Shown: piece by piece, positions 46,131 through 58,690 of the stretch | Position numbering within the stretch: position 1 is the first letter of the stretch | How the letters are laid out: the number at the start of each line of letters is the position of its first letter | DNA from: Cranoglanis bouderius | Taxonomy: Eukaryota; Chordata; Actinopteri; Siluriformes; Cranoglanididae | Direction: 5' to 3' | Assembly: GCA_023630585.1 (NCBI GenBank) | Contig: CM042540.1 | Location: forward strand, 12,785,074-12,849,073 | Length of the DNA stretch: 64,000 nt | Notes under the pieces: generated by a model | Told to the model about the DNA's origin: nothing | Seen by the model: the letters and a program-made list of their open reading frames with translations, nothing else | Database searches by the model: none | Position numbers and translations under genes: made by a program

Positions 46131-48074
46131 AAAAATAATAATAAATAATAATAATAATAAAAAAAGAATTTAAAAAATAATAAAAATCTTTCTCTTTTCT
46201 GTACATAAGGTAATTGTGTTATACTACTATGAACTGCAAATGTCTGAGAACATTTCAACAAGGAGGACAGCAGAGTGTTTTATATTTTTTTTCTTCTCAG
46301 CTTTTATGAGAGTCCTTGTAGTTTTTCAATCAGCAATAACAACAGTATTTGCTGTCCACCATTCAATAAGAGCCCCAAACAACGATACTTGAACTTTTGG
46401 TTCAAAAGGCCTGAAAATAGCTATTCAGCCTCATCTTTTTTTTTTTTTTTGGTTTTGGATGTTCAATTTCTTAAAGGCTTTAACAATCAAGACAGAATAA
46501 GGACCTTTTTTCCCCCAAACAGACCTATCTCTTATTAGCTAAAATGGCACATTATTACTTAAAATATATTTTTGAGTCTTCTTTCTAAATTATGATGCTA
46601 CAATCCAGCTACAATCAAACATTTCTTACAGACAAAAATTGGCTATTTATTTATTTATTTATTTATTTTATTTTATTTATTTTTAAATCTCTTCAGCTTC
46701 TGTCCACCTGAAAAGGGTTCAAAATGTTTCAACTCAGGCTGGTGGAACTGTGAGCTTGTGCATGTTATTCCTTTAATCCTGATGGAAAATAAAGCAGCCT
46801 ATTTCAAAGCAGATTAGCATGCTTAAAATCAAACTGTCTGACTTCGAGATCAGTTTGCACATTTTAATTGTGAAGCCTTTGGTTAGAATAAAATCTAAAT
46901 CGAAGCATTTTAGGTGCTTAGACTACAAAATACTTTGGTCTAAAGTTCTATGAAACACACCACGTTGAAGGTATAGCTCTACATTTACACGGGTTTAAAT
47001 TTCAGCAAAACTAATGCATGACCTGGAGAAAGTATAATACTTTTAATAAATGAAAATGACAGCTAAAATGATCAAATAATTTCAGTTAATACAGCATTGC
47101 AAATATAAACTACAAGGATGACCAACCATGGGATTAAGAATGAATAATGATACATAATCACTATGTTTTATGGGCACCACTGCTTATAACAGTGTTTCTC
47201 AAAGTGGGGTCTGTGAAGCATAGCCTAGGTGTCTGGGTTTTTTTTGTTTTTTTTTTTAACATGGTGGTAATCATAACTCGCCATCATCAAAAATACTACA
47301 TTTATTATTACATTCTTATAGTTATTAGCCTATTTGACTAGTTACTTAAAATGAGTTTAATCTAAACTACAATAAATCGAAAATATGTTGCCTTTAAATA
47401 ATTCTGACTGAAATCGTATGCATTGGCAAATCAGGAATAAAAAGTTCTCTTGCTCTAATAAATAGCTAAAATATTATTTCACACATTTAAATAAGGAGCC
47501 TAATATATTAATAGGTTTCTTAGGATTAAGTTCATAAAATAAATCTGTGCTAAAGGGGTCCATGACATTTGTTTTACAGTTAAAGAGGTTCCTGTCTGAA
47601 AAGGGTTTGAGAGCTCTTTCCTTACAGCATTTACTGCTTGTGCTGATTTAATGCTGTGTTGTAATATCATTCCTTTTCAAATATGAATTAAATCCAATTG
47701 CCTGGTGTTGTGTAACTAGGTAATTCACTTTCATAACTTTCATAAATTATCCAAGTTTGCCAGCTGTTTTACTACTCAGCCAACAGCCATGATATTTCAG
47801 GTACTATTTAATGCCACTGAAAGAAATCTAAGACATCTGTTTTGGCCCACTATAATATCTGCTCTCTGTATTATCTAACACAAAAATCTACTAACTACCT
47901 ATTCCTATCATTTCTTCTTCATTTCTATTTCATAACTTTTTGTTCATACGCCTCCTTCATCTCTCCTACATCCACTCCAACAACTTTCAAGATTTCAAAA
48001 CACCAAGCCCTAACTGCAACCAAGTCATTTAATAATAGACAACCTAGTTAATCCTAACCTATCATTTTGTACTG

Positions 48075-48076
<2 letters not shown>
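46131..48076. other. AT-rich non-coding DNA
   Basis: (AAT)n at 46133-46160, poly-T at 46437-46450, (TTTA)n at 46644-46683. No exon or repeat family recognised. Confidence 0.35.

Positions 48077-48126
<50 letters not shown>
48077..48126. repeat. (CA)n microsatellite
   Basis: About 25 units. Confidence 0.96.
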
Positions 48127-48127
<1 letters not shown>

Positions 48128-48292
48128 ACTTCCTCCCATTACCCTGAGCTTACTTCCTAACATTTCATCCAAATACTATAAAATTTCTTACTATTCACGA
48201 CCAACACTCAGTAAATGACATTTCAGCCCACACTAATGTTTTTCCTCCCAGACTTAAATTGTTGTATAACATACAGTACATCATACATGACA
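48127..48292. other. Non-coding DNA
   Basis: Nothing recognised. Confidence 0.3.
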
Positions 48293-48294
48293 TA

Positions 48295-48808
48295 CAGTAC
48301 TGTGCAAAAGTTTTAGGCACATGCAGAGAAATGCTGTAGAGCAAAGATACCTTCAAAATAATGAAATTAAATGTTTCTACATTGAAAAAAATACAGTAAA
48401 GAGCAGTAAACGGTAGTAAATGAAACAAAGTCCATGTTGAGTATGACAAAAAAAAAAAATACAAATAAAAATAAAAATAGTAGTCTCTGGTACAATTTGT
48501 GCAGTTTTATAAGGAAATGAGCTGGTAAGTTTTACTGAGCATGTTGCAGAACCAGCCACAGTTCTTCTGGAGACTTTGACTTTCACACTTGCTTCTTATT
48601 TTTGCAGCAAAACCCAGCAGCCTTCATTGTGTTTTCTGTCTGAAAAGTGTCTCTTACATAATATGCTGCTACATTTTTCTGTAACATTTAATTTTGTGCT
48701 GTAAATCTAATGTTTGGGAATCTAAAATGTTTTTTGTAGAAGTCATAAAATAAAAAATCTAAAGTCTGTACTAAAAAATAGGATGCTTAAAACTTTTGCA
48801 CAGTACTG
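48295..48808. mobile_element. Tc1-type MITE with palindromic ends, 514 bp
   Basis: Flanked by TA (48293-48294, 48809-48810). The left end CAGTACTGTGCAAAAGTTTT is the complement of the right end AAAACTTTTGCACAGTACTG. The outermost 8 bp, CAGTACTG, are themselves a palindrome. Extra CAGTAC units lie just outside on both sides. No transposase remains. Confidence 0.85.
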
Positions 48809-48977
48809 TACAGTACAGTATATTCCCAATTAACCCCACATTACTCCTTCTCATGCCATCATATATTACTCTGGCTAGAAGTCAACTGCTTATAGAGTTT
48901 AACTATAAAACTGTAAAGCACCTTTTTCAAGACAATCTGAACATTTTCTTCCATTCAAACTTCCATTTATAGTTGTT

Positions 48978-49008
<31 letters not shown>

Positions 49009-49302
49009 AAACCTACTTGTCCTTGTTCTTTTTGTAGCCAAGGTTCATCTTGGGTTGCTTGTGGCTTGTTTTGTGCTGTTATCTTTAACAGTATTTAAAA
49101 AATCTTGAACATTTTCCCATGAATACACAATACACAGTACAGAGTTCAGAAACTGAACATTCTGACAGCTGACAATGCCATGATGCCCTCTATACTAAAA
49201 AGCACTGATAGCTTAAACCTGAACTTTAACTAATTATTATTAAAGAGAATAAAAATGGCAAAACCTTTAATCAAGCCAATGTGATGTATGCTTCCTGTTC
49301 TA
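48809..49302. other. Non-coding DNA
   Basis: (GTTTT)n near 48985-49001. Nothing else recognised. Confidence 0.3.
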
Positions 49303-49470
49303 CATTTACAGCATTTGGCAGATGCTCTTATCCAGAGCGACTTACATTTATTTCATTTATACATCTGAGGGTTAAGGGCCTTGCTCAAGGGCCCAACAGT
49401 GGTGAAGCTAGGATTTGAACTCACAACCTTCCGATCAGTAGCGCAACATCTTAACCACTGAGCTACCGCT
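49303..49470 (-). mobile_element. tRNA-derived SINE, third copy
   Basis: On the minus strand the A-box TAGCTCAGTGG is at 49455-49465 and B-box-like GAGTTCAAATCC at about 49411-49422. The body is GGGCCCTTGAGCAAGGCCCT and the tail GTAAGTCGCTCTGGATAAGA ends in a TGCTGTAAATGTA-type end. CTGTTCTA at 49295-49302 recurs at 49469-49476 as a candidate 8-bp duplication, although its first three bases may belong to the SINE head. Confidence 0.85.
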
Positions 49471-49476
49471 GTTCTA

Positions 49477-51204
49477 GTTTAATTATTAAGTTACAAGGTC
49501 ACTGCTATCAAGTCCACTCTCCCCTCAAGGAAGATATACAAATAGTTTCACTAGCTATTAAAATGAGTTAAAATTCCGTTTTTATTGATCTAAAAACCCA
49601 AGATCTTGCTACACTAGTTTTTAAGAGATGGTCTTTTCATAGCCTTTATATGACATTAATATTTCTTCATAATATTACACTTCTAAATGATCAAGGTATG
49701 ACATTTCAGTTATTATCTAAATGCATTCCAAAGGGAGAAAAACAAATTCGCTCTGTATATAGAGACACATACATTGCAAAGTGGATGATTAGGGGGGGGG
49801 GAAGTTGAGCTTTTTATATCAAAGAATGTAACTGACTTATCGAATAACTACAAACCTGTTTAATGAGTATGAATCACTTTGCTGAAACAATGCACCAAAA
49901 GCAAAGACTACTATTTTAAATAATATGAAAACCCTTCACATCAGCTTCTCCACCATGTCTTTTAGATGAAATCTCTCGATATCTCTGTGCACAGTGCTCC
50001 TGCCTGTTTCTATAGGATCAGAGAAGACGACCAAAAAAAAGAGACTTCAGGCACAGCCTGCATGCACCTAATGTGCCATTAATTGCTGTGTTGATTTCTG
50101 ATGTGCTGAGTGTTCATGTCTCCTCTTGGACAATCTTCAGCTCAAGGTCATGGACCAAGCAGAAAAACCATTAGACCATGGACAATTATGAATCCTGATG
50201 CTAGTGAATTATTATAAAATTCCGTATGTTGATTGAGTTTCAAACAATGTACTAGAAATTATTAAGATAAAAATACTCCTTCCTCTTTCTTTGCCAAAGT
50301 TAATAAAAAAAAAAAATATTCATTGGTTAATTACCACCAAAGTCAGAGGAAAAGCGGCAACACTTAAAGCCAGACTTTTAGTCTTAGTGGCTTTAAAAAG
50401 CCTTGACTAAATCAGATTCTAACTGCCAAATCAATGCCAATTATTCTAAAACAATTGACAGCAATTCATTTTAAAGAGCTCATACATTATTCTCGCCATT
50501 TCTCAACAAAGACTTATGCATGTAGGACAGTTAAATGGTTAGCTTTAGAAGATCGAATTGGCATCCAGAGGGAGTTAAATTTTCTGGTTTATGTTTATTT
50601 ACTGGGGGGAAAAAACACTATAAAGCAAAGCTACATCATATTGCCTGATATTTTCTTTAATATCCAGTACCTGTTCAGACTCTTTAACAGTAAAAAAAAA
50701 CCAGCCACAACACCATCAATCTCCCAGAGCTAAAAACAGTCAATCATACCATTTCAAGCTCACGAGAAAAGGGGCATTACAAGTGTAACCCGTCAAATAC
50801 AACTACAGAGCCAATAACAGTACCGAGGAACAACAGTTTCAAAGAACTGACACCGTCTTCAGAAGTCCTAAATATGAATAGTTGCATTACCTGAATAACA
50901 TGTGCTGAAATATCGGAAAGGGAAGGACAGCTTGACCAATGAGCAGCTAAAAAAAAAAAACCTTGTTCTCCTCGTTTAATGTATTTTTCATTGAATCCAA
51001 TGCAATGATTCTTGATTTAGTTGCACCACAAATCCCAGTCATACATTAACCCGACAAGAGAAATCGATTAATTCTGTGTTGGGCCTTTCGCTATATGCTC
51101 TATTATTTCTAATTATCAAGTTGGTCTCAGAAATACGCTTGTCCAATTGCACACTGCATATCACCTACCTGTATAAGAAAAATATGCTCCCAGGTTTCAG
51201 ACAT
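49477..51204. other. Non-coding DNA
   Basis: About 1.7 kb of AT-rich, single-copy-looking sequence. The 99-codon ORF at 50434-50733 has no known domain. Confidence 0.35.

Positions 51205-51275
<71 letters not shown>
51205..51275. repeat. (CA)n microsatellite, about 70 bp
   Basis: Uninterrupted dinucleotide tract. Confidence 0.97.
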
Positions 51276-51277
<2 letters not shown>

Positions 51278-52316
51278 GTTGCATTTACAAAAAGATCACA
51301 GCTCCACCTAGTGGCTCGTTGCAGAGAGGAAACCTTCTGGAAGCTCAACTGAGACTTTAAAAACATTTTTTTTGAAGGGTGCCTACACTGAGCCGTTACA
51401 CATTCTGGATGAACCTTTTATAAAGTGAGGCTGGAAGACTTATGTAAGCCTTAGGTCAAAACTTATGACATTAATATTTTTTATTATGTTAGGTGAGAAG
51501 GAACCTCCCTTGTCATTATGTATTGACTGGTTGAGACTGTAAAAATATGTAATACTTAATTCTAATTTTACAAGTTATTCATTTGTCATTTACTAATGTT
51601 ACATTCATGACACTTTAGGGAATCATCTATGAAGTATCTGTCTGTCATCTTACCTCTTAGGAAACTTAAAACTACTATGAAGCACTAGTTCATGTATTTA
51701 AGAAGTATATATACAGTATCGGATTCATGAATGATTTCCAGGACTGCAAATTAAAGTAGCAATTTATTTTGCTCTGCTATAAAAACACTATGGACACCTT
51801 TTACAACTGCACTTCTTTATATCCAAGCCCGTGTCCACTGAACGACCCATTTTCCTATTCTCAAACCACAGTAAGAATCACTAATGTATATATTCTACAT
51901 TTAGACTTATTTAAGAAGTCCATATGTCAGGATTAACAGGAATGAATGTGTAGTTACCAAAAACAAACCTTCACGATGAGGAGTTTATCCACATTTCAGG
52001 TCAAATACTACATAAAGCTTCGATCACCTTAAAAGTTTTGATATGAGGCCTTTAAAAATCCTCCAGCAAAGGTTTATGCCATTCTTATGAACGTGTTAGG
52101 TAGCTCCTTATTATAATGTAAGTGTTCTCCAAAATCAGAAAACTTAAATAAAACAAGACTATGTATGTCCCAAATCATTACCATTATAAATGATGCTCAA
52201 CTATATGAAGTAACTATATACAAATTGTGCCATGCAGTTTTGACCAACAGGCATTCACACACACACATACACACTGCTAAAAGAAAATAGTATTTGGAGT
52301 TATGCTTGACCTGATT
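51276..52316. other. Non-coding DNA
   Basis: Nothing recognised. Confidence 0.3.
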
Positions 52317-52404
52317 GTAATAATAATAATAATCATAATAATAATAATAAGTTTAGTACCCAAGGTCACTGTACAACCAAAACACACACACACACACACA
52401 CACA
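52317..52404. repeat. (TAA)n and (CA)n microsatellites
   Basis: Trinucleotide tract at 52317-52350 and CA tract at 52381-52404. Confidence 0.93.
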
Positions 52405-52843
52405 AATCAACTGCTGTGAAAAGAAGATTGAAAGTGCTATTGTTGTTATGTGGATTTCTAAAAGAAAAATCCACGCAATACTTTCTTAAAGCTGATCCAC
52501 AATTGTGTGTGTGTGTATTTTAATCAAGCGGCAGTATGATTTTTTTTTAACAAATATTCTACCATGAATTTCTGATAATAATACAAATGACCATGAACAT
52601 GATAGCCATGGCAGCAATGATAAAGTTGTCACTGATGATGCCTACATCACATCTCAGTATTTAATGATATTCTGTGGTTAGTGTTTACACTGAATGTCGA
52701 TATGTAACCCATTTTACCAGTTCATATTGCATTAATTAAAGCACACATATGGAAAAAGTCTGAATTTGAGTCTTATACTATCACATTTTGCCCTACCAAA
52801 AATAAACCATGCTAGAAAATGGGTTCACAACACTCACAATCAC

Positions 52844-52849
<6 letters not shown>
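52405..52849. other. Non-coding DNA
   Basis: Nothing recognised. Confidence 0.3.

Positions 52850-52918
<69 letters not shown>
52850..52918. repeat. (CA)n microsatellite, about 68 bp
   Basis: Uninterrupted dinucleotide tract. Confidence 0.97.
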
Positions 52919-52919
<1 letters not shown>

Positions 52920-53508
52920 CTTCACCCGCTGAGTTCCACAGTCTGGGCCTGGTGCACCGAGAGGGAATTTACATTTTAATAGGCAGAGCTGCTCGTGCCG
53001 CCTTCGAATGAGAGTATATGCTCAGCTGAACAGCGGGAAATGCACCCCACAGCAGAAGTTTAGAATGAACCCCAAGACAATTCCTGGTGCACACAGACAG
53101 AAAATGATATTTTTAGACCTACTCCGCCACATATATTGTAAAATATACATACATATAGAAATTCTTTTTCTACCAACACTCATCCTTTCCTCTCTAGATA
53201 TGTGCACCTGGGCTGATCATCTCAGCTCACGGTATCGGCGTTTCTAGGTGTGAAATGCATACAGAAGTGTATTATGCAAAGCCGTAACATTGATAGTATT
53301 ATCAGTTTTGTAGATAGTAAGCAGATGGGCATGCTGTGGTGCTCATGCTAAGGGAACAGGAGGTAAGTTCCAAATTGTGGCATTGGCAATGAATGCAAAT
53401 CAATTTGTCAAACTGTATTGTACTTGTCTCTTCTAAAACTATGGGAAACTATCTCACAGCAGTTAATGGCAAAATAAAAGCTCACTTTATGAAAAAAATA
53501 ATAATAAT

Positions 53509-53511
<3 letters not shown>
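52919..53511. other. Non-coding DNA
   Basis: Nothing recognised. Confidence 0.3.

Positions 53512-53540
<29 letters not shown>
53512..53540. repeat. (CA)n microsatellite
   Basis: About 14 units, next to a short (AAT)n. Confidence 0.94.
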
Positions 53541-53542
<2 letters not shown>

Positions 53543-53639
53543 AATCCTTTTCTTTTTATGCCCCTCACATTTATAGTTTGGAATGACTGAGTGTGAAACA
53601 ACACAAGATGTCACTGCTCCAGGCATGCAATCAAGTGAA

Positions 53640-53960
53640 GGGCCCCTCCCAGGCCTAATTAATAACTATTGAACACGCTAACAACAATCAACACTAATTA
53701 AATACACGCTTGTTGACAAGAGAGCAAGCCTTATCAAAGGCACACCCCCAAAAAAGAGGCACTGGGGTGTTGAAAGGGGGGAGCTGGATGAAGCGAGGTT
53801 GCTCCTGTTTTCCATAATTAGTTAGCAAAGTGCCCCGAGTCACACTTTTGATTGGGAACCCCGGCAGCCAGGTGTTGCGTCTGTCACCCCGAGCAGCCAG
53901 GCAAAGCAAACCAGCCTCAATAGCCTCAATGAAGCTCTGTTCTGTTATAGGCCACATTAC
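53640..53960. other. Candidate conserved non-coding island
   Basis: Repeat-free sequence of balanced composition with GGCCTAATTAATAACTATTG near 53653 and CCATAATTAGTTAGC near 53811. No credible ORF. Regulatory role is inference. Confidence 0.3.
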
Positions 53961-54165
53961 TGGTGTGGGATTGAGCTGTGTTTAGGTACTGCCTTGCAGG
54001 GCTTTCTTAGTTTTTGCTGTTGTGCACCTGTTTGTGAGGTAAAAGCAGAAATACAAAAGCAGAATCTCAGTGAGCATGTGAAAGCCAGTGAAGTATAGGA
54101 TAGTGTACACTCGACTTGCACATAAGAACTGCTGATGTAATCATGAAGACTATAACGCTTATAAT
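53961..54165. other. Non-coding DNA
   Basis: Nothing recognised; ends in the TATAAT that is duplicated beyond the MITE. Confidence 0.3.
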
Positions 54166-54576
54166 CAGTCCATGCAGGATTTCGCAGTTTCTTTTTGTGA
54201 CTGTTGCAGCCAAAAATGCTAGATTTTGCTGTGGTTTCCCCCCCCCCCCCCCCCCCAAATTTGTGATGCAATTTGCAGAGTTTTTGTGATTTTTTTGTGG
54301 AAAACTACTTGAATTGGTGAAATTGCAATTGCACGGAATTGTTTTGTACGGCCTTTCGCAGTGAGGTTTGTTGATAAATGAGACCTTTCGCTGTACTCAT
54401 GTTCGACCCGTGTGAATCGAAAAGGGCTTTGGCTGAATGCGCGTTGTGATGACATCACACGATGCATCTTGGCCCAAATCTACGGAAAATCTGTGGTAAT
54501 TTTGAAAATTACGAATATTGTGGTGTTTGCTTGATTTTGTGTTCATTTATGCAATCGTGAAATCCTGGAGGGACTG
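54166..54576. mobile_element. CAGTCC-type MITE, copy 3 of 3, with TATAAT target duplication
   Basis: 411 bp from CAGTCCATGCAGGATTTCGC to the complement of CAGTCCCTCCAGGATTTCAC. TATAAT is present at 54160-54165 and again at 54577-54582. The element carries a run of 19 C at 54238-54256 that the other two copies lack. Same interior phrases as copies 1 and 2. No coding capacity. Confidence 0.85.
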
Positions 54577-54654
54577 TATAATGACCATCCTTTCAACACA
54601 TTTAATACTGTTTGACTTTATAAAATGGAGTTATACAAGGGTAATGATTTATAA
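54577..54654. other. Non-coding DNA
   Basis: Nothing recognised beyond the TATAAT duplicate. Confidence 0.3.
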
Positions 54655-54800
54655 CCCCGATATCCAAGGAGGATGGGTTCCATTTTGAGTCTAGTCCCTC
54701 TCAGGTTTTTCTAAATCTACATCCAGATTTGCGTAAAGCTGCTATGTGACAATGCCTACTGTTAAATGCACTTTACAAATAAAACTGAATTGAACTGTAT
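54655..54800 (+). mobile_element. Non-LTR-type 3' tail (GAATT family)
   Basis: GAGGATGGGTTCCATTTTGA, AAAGCTGCTATGTGACAATG and CTTTACAAATAAAACTGAAT then TGAA are phrases of a common fish repeat tail that normally ends in (GAATT)n. Only the last part is present. Confidence 0.5.
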
Positions 54801-54860
54801 ATAGTAGGGCAGAAAAAAAGGCAGCATGCCGTGCCCCTGGCATCACCCTGCTCACATCTG

Positions 54861-54926
<66 letters not shown>
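54861..54926. repeat. (CA)n microsatellite, about 64 bp
   Basis: Uninterrupted dinucleotide tract. Confidence 0.97.
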
Positions 54927-54927
<1 letters not shown>

Positions 54928-55469
54928 AAATCAGGAGTAATGCTGAGTGACAGCTACCACAGGGCACGGCCCTAGCATCGACATCAGCCGTTTGTTCCCA
55001 TGATCGCTCCCTGATAGGCAATTGGATTTGTCAGTGACCCTAAACAATTGCTGCGATGAGGATCAGTGGGCCTTTCCTTTCCTTGGCCCCACTGCCCATC
55101 CTGATCAATAGAACTGATCAATGGCCAGCAGTCGATATTGACGACTCTACTGACTGCTCCGGAGCAGAGACAGCTGCCCAGAAGGTTGGCAGTGCACTCC
55201 CCCGGAGTACTTGTTGAGTCGTTGTTTAGTTTGACATCTAAATTTTAAAAAAATGTTTACACTAGCACTGAATCTCCTGTCCACTGAATCACCCCTCCCT
55301 TTCCAAAAGTGGCCAGCAGCGTATGAGCGCAAACACACAAATATCTATATATAAATAAGGATCCCGAATCCAATCAGTCAGGCTGACCTGATCTTATTGT
55401 GATCAAAACCTCAAAACCAACATCATCTATATTCCTGATATAAGAGCAGCTCTCAGGATTTCTCCAGTA
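54927..55469. other. Single-copy non-coding DNA
   Basis: Balanced composition, no repeat or exon recognised. Confidence 0.3.
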
Positions 55470-56070
55470 TTAGTTGAGGTTTAGGGTCACAATCGAGAGG
55501 CTCAGCTGTGAGGGCCTGCCAACAAGCATACAGCACTGAGTCCCGGGCAGCTGAAGAGCCTTGAGTAATACACAAACCCAATTAAATCCCTACCTGAGCT
55601 CGAGCTTTCCTCTCGACATGAGATGGGCCACGTAGCCTCTCTGTATATGCCTCAGCTGGGTCAGCCCTTACATCCCATGTACACATGTGCTTAAGGATTT
55701 TCTACTTTGATGACTTGAACTGACAAAGCAGCGCTGCTGATTCACATCCGTCCTATAAATAAAGGCACTTGTGGCTGAGTGGGCACAGCGAGACACACTG
55801 ACCCAGAGAGTGAGAGCACGGCAGCTGCCACAATTACAGCTGATTAACAGCAAATTAAAGGGAAGACACGGAGTGGCGTGATAAGTTTAACAGACATGAC
55901 TTACTGCGCATTTTCCAGTGCAGGAGCAGCCCGGTGTCGATTTTGTTTTCCGTCCGACTGGCTCACACATCTGTCTGTGCCGTTGCTTTGGCACGCTCTT
56001 GCAATTGTCAGAGCCAAGAGGAGTTAGTTAACCATTCTCATTAATTAACAGATTTAGCCCCCTGGAGAAA
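55470..56070. other. Candidate conserved non-coding island
   Basis: The longest repeat-free stretch of balanced composition in the right half. It has TTACAGCTGATTAACAGCAA, GTGGCGTGATAAGTTTAACA and CATTCTCATTAATTAACAGA, and CpGs are retained. No ORF over about 60 codons. I infer a regulatory element. Confidence 0.35.
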
Positions 56071-56694
56071 AGAGCACAAAAGCACCACTGCCGAAGCTCC
56101 AACGTCTTGTTGATATTTGTCCATCTAGGCCTTATGTATACTGGAGAAGGCACAAATGCAAATGCAAACATACATCCTCTAAAAAAAATAAACACAGCTC
56201 ATTCTTTGTGGTGTGAATACAGGCCTAATGCAACACAATGGCTGCTTTTAATCCATCTATTCTCCATCTTACACCCAGGTTTAACAAGTGCATAATCAAT
56301 AATCGCACTTTCTCTGTATTTCACTACCAATTTACAAAGGACTTCCCACAAAACACAAACTTTGAGCTATCAAAAGAGCACCCTGTTCATTCATTGACCT
56401 TAGCTGTGTATAATTGAAAAGGCAATCATGTATCAAATGAGCGTACAGAAAGAAAATGCATGTTTTCTTCGGAGTGTATAATCTATTTCAGTTGTTCCAC
56501 TAAAACACGGCTATTTTAAACACCCTAGTAGTAAATGCCACTTATCTTTTCAGTAACACACTGCTCGCATTTTAAAGTTCTTACACACTTAAGTTTCGAA
56601 CAAAGCCTAATGAGTTCCAAGATTTCCTTTCTAACAGATTCAAATATTGCCTGCTATTTGTTAATCCTTTAATTAAAAAGTATAGAGTGGAATA
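56071..56694. other. Non-coding DNA
   Basis: Nothing recognised. Confidence 0.3.
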
Positions 56695-56695
56695 G

Positions 56696-56741
<46 letters not shown>
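56695..56741. repeat. (TAA)n microsatellite
   Basis: Uninterrupted trinucleotide tract of about 15 units. Confidence 0.96.
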
Positions 56742-56742
<1 letters not shown>

Positions 56743-58319
56743 GCAAGACATTATAGACAAAAATACATACATTTTGTAAATACCTTTTGTTATGTTGATT
56801 GAATTGATCAGAAACACACACTTACCCCTTGCCTTTTCCTCTTTGGGTACAACCAGAAATGTACCTCAGAGCAAAATGATATAATACGCCATTCTCTTCC
56901 CCTGGTTTAAGTGGCACCTCCAGGGATGGTGTGTTTTTTTTTGTGGTTTTTTTTTGAGAAAACACAATCACTCCCATGTGACACTGTTAACGTTTTTGTA
57001 AACATCCAGAACACATCGGTAATGACTGGTTAGCCAGCAAATCACTAAAATACAACAAAGGATGGCACTTTATTCCAAGGTAGCTAATTGGCAATTAGTA
57101 AAACAATTGCCGAATGCTGCAGCTCCTGTCTAAATGACAGCTTTTCCTGCATGACCCAATGCAGCAGCACACTGCACAGAACACAGCGAGCTATGCTTCC
57201 TCGTAAAATTACACTAAATTGCCAGACATACAAAATGGGCTCATTTACCTAAATAGTGTGATTGAATGTATGTTCATCATGGTTTGTTTTTTTTTTTTTT
57301 TAGAAAACTAACATAAATTGGCTCTTCTGGGTGTGTAAGCCTATTCCAGATAGAAACAGAATAAGAGAAGACTTGTAATTAAAGCCGGCACATAATCACC
57401 AAAACATGTGAGGCCTTTTGCAAAACACACAACTACAAAACAGTTAAAGCAGGTGAGATAGATTTGGATCCTACACAGTTTTAAACAGGGGAGCTGCACG
57501 ATTAATTATAGTTTATATTTTATCTCATTGTGATACGAGCTTAATAAACACATTGTGAAGGGCTGCAATAACAGAACGGCTTAAAATTTTGTAATTAATA
57601 GCTCATGACCCATGGGTGGCATCACTAGAGTAGGACCATGGAGAGGCAGAAAGTTACAGACTGAAGACAAGCACACATTTAAATAGGTATTGTACCCTAA
57701 GTAATAAAACATGACTGACCATGCTCTTATAGGAACATGATCAACAACAGAGTTATGTTATGCAGCCCAACGTGAAGCCACCCCAGAATCAGAATTTGGG
57801 GAATCAGAATATTGTATTAATCTGAATCGGGGAATCGGATTATGGCGTTTACATGACTCAAAATTAATTAGAATATCACCAAATTCCAATTAATATCATA
57901 ATATTGATGTGCATGTAAATCTTACAATTGTCTTTTTATGGGGTGTAAACAAAATTTTCAGTTTCTTGTAGGGCAAATATTTGCAGAAACAGTCATATAT
58001 TCTAAATATTCCTTCCATAAAATTTCCAGGTCTATTTTGTTGCATATCCAATCAGAGAATCATTATCACCTACAGTACATGCTTCATCTTAATATATTGC
58101 AACTCATGTTGTCGTTATGATATCCAATAACTGCAGTGCAGCCGTGGTGTTAAATGTTAAGTACGTTGTCTCAGAGACCATTTTTCTATAAACTAACTCA
58201 AACAATTCATCTGCCACTATAAAACATGTGCAAACTTGTACACTGACGAACCTGGAACTGCAAAATGAAAAGGGTGATGAGGAAAGAAACCCAACGATGA
58301 GCAACAGAAACAGCTAACA
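56742..58319. other. Non-coding DNA
   Basis: About 1.6 kb; short T runs near 56933-56955 and 57287-57301. The 57060-57200 segment is of balanced composition. Nothing recognised. Confidence 0.35.
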
Positions 58320-58690
58320 GAATGACCCTGCATAATTCCAGCAGCTTCTCGCCAACACGGAACGTGCCAACATCATCAATCACTCAGTCCCTCTGTACCT
58401 CTCCGGAGGCAGAACTGACGTGAAGCGCCGGCTTTTGCTTTAACACCCCCCTCCGCTAAAAATGCGTTCAGCATCTTGACTCTCACTCACTATTAATAAC
58501 AGGACATTGGAGAAATCAGCTGTGTGTTTGTGTGTCTATTCGTGCAGAGGAGCAAGAGAGAGCTAAGCAGGGTGAAGAGAAAGAAAGGTGAGAGTTGCTC
58601 TCTGGAGTGCTCTAGTGTATTTGTAAACATTATTAATCACAGATTAGCAGATGGGGATGCTAATTGCACCTGTGGAAATAACATGGCCCA
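58320..58690. other. Candidate conserved non-coding island
   Basis: CpG-bearing complex sequence (GTGAAGCGCCGGCTTTTGCT) followed by ATTATTAATCACAGATTAGC and GGGATGCTAATTGCACC, cores for homeodomain and POU-type factors. It overlaps a 123-codon ORF (58524-58895) with no domain. Regulatory role is inference. Confidence 0.32.

Noticed and set aside
48077..54926. CRISPR-like arrays or satellite arrays
   Set aside because: The regular repeats are dinucleotide microsatellites; there are no spacers of constant length and the DNA is vertebrate.
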